Origin: Brachionus plicatilis
Taxonomy: Eukaryota; Rotifera; Eurotatoria; Ploima; Brachionidae
Direction: 5' to 3'
Length of the DNA: 41,833 nt
Assembly (NCBI GenBank): GCA_010279815.1
Contig: QEOQ01000316.1
Span: 419,298-461,130 of the forward strand
The notes under the pieces are model-generated. The model worked only from the letters and a program-made list of their open reading frames with translations. It made no database searches and had not been told where the DNA came from. Positions 41,299 to 41,833 of this stretch are shown one piece after another. Both the position numbers and the translations under genes were made by a program. The number at the start of each line of letters is the position of its first letter. Position 1 is the stretch's first letter.

Positions 41299-41833
41299 CG
41301 AGTCAAATATATTTATTAAAAAAACAAAAATACTTAAGTTAGGAACAATTTTATTTTATTTAATCTTAACTATATAAAATATAACAAAAATAATAGAATT
41401 AGTATATTTTTATTGTTTCAGTACAAAAAAATTATATTATTACAAAAATATTTAGTTTAGTTTAGTTATTTTTTGGAACCGGCTGGTCGGCCTCGCTGAC
41501 TTCAGATAAATATGTTGATGAATTTTACTGTATAAAAATATCGAAGATTTTTTTGATAAAGGATATTTTTGATTAATATGAGCAAAGATTTTTTTAATTA
41601 TTTATAAGGTCGGCCTCAGCGTTAGCTGCTTTAGCCAAAAATTTAAAGAATAAATAAAGGTTTAATTAAGTTTTAAAAGTTCATAATGCTTAAAAATAGA
41701 GAATATATAAGATTAATTAAATATAGTCGAAAATAGAAAAAAATAAATAGTATGAGCAAAGTTATTATTTCATTAATTTATTTGTTTATTTGTTTATTGT
41801 ACCAAGCTTAAGCTTCTTCAGAATAAAAATAAA
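41299..41833. other. Intergenic sequence to window end
   Basis: A+T-rich, with a short TTTAG repeat near 41452-41466 and two direct copies of GGTCGGCCTC (41485-41494, 41608-41617) in G+C-richer patches. TATGAGCAAAG also occurs twice (about 41577 and 41752). No gene seen. Confidence 0.4.

Overview
Eukaryotic (animal) genomic DNA, very A+T-rich, with one assembly gap (Ns, 18256-18429). Several genes are disrupted by tiny introns of 53-66 bases, and two long genes have no intron at all. The protein-coding content is metazoan: an Engrailed homeobox gene, a Patched-related sterol-sensing-domain protein, an SS18/SSXT-type co-activator and a UBE2C-type ubiquitin-conjugating enzyme. High A+T, tiny introns and transposon-packed spacers would fit a small invertebrate such as a monogonont rotifer, but that placement is inference and cannot be proved from this window.

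Layout. 1-3288: repeats, including a palindrome-rich inverted-repeat element coding for a short C2H2 zinc finger (346-919). 3289-6024: intronless Patched-related gene. 6161-10488: repeats, including a TA-flanked Tc1-like non-autonomous element (6717-7614). 10489-12244: three-exon gene for a secreted protein with an internally duplicated CAP-like block. 12353-18576: gene-poor, with transposon debris, a second decayed copy of the zinc-finger element, and a decayed element with a SWIM-like remnant around the N gap. 18741-21490: a series of small GC-richer islands with splice signals, probably a multi-exon transcript of uncertain coding nature. 23404-26972: engrailed in two exons; the intron holds a GATA-motif cluster and a roughly 1.2 kb element with ~450-500-base inverted arms. 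27320-32466: non-LTR retrotransposon pieces and a 9-bp-TSD MITE. 32794-33779: SS18-like gene. 33945-38730: MITEs and nested DNA transposons, including a 960-base Mutator-type element carrying an intact PHD finger reading frame. 38924-39463: UBE2C. 39842-41833: a MITE split by a LINE fragment, followed by a hairpin MITE with a perfect 9-bp target-site duplication.

The host genes do not form a functional cluster; they are ordinary single-copy-type genes (development, membrane transport, chromatin, cell cycle) separated by transposon-rich spacers. The most interesting material is in the mobile elements: at least four families have long inverted ends, three of them with 9-bp duplications (Mutator-like), and two different families carry small zinc-finger proteins beside arrays of palindromic or subterminal repeats that could be binding sites.
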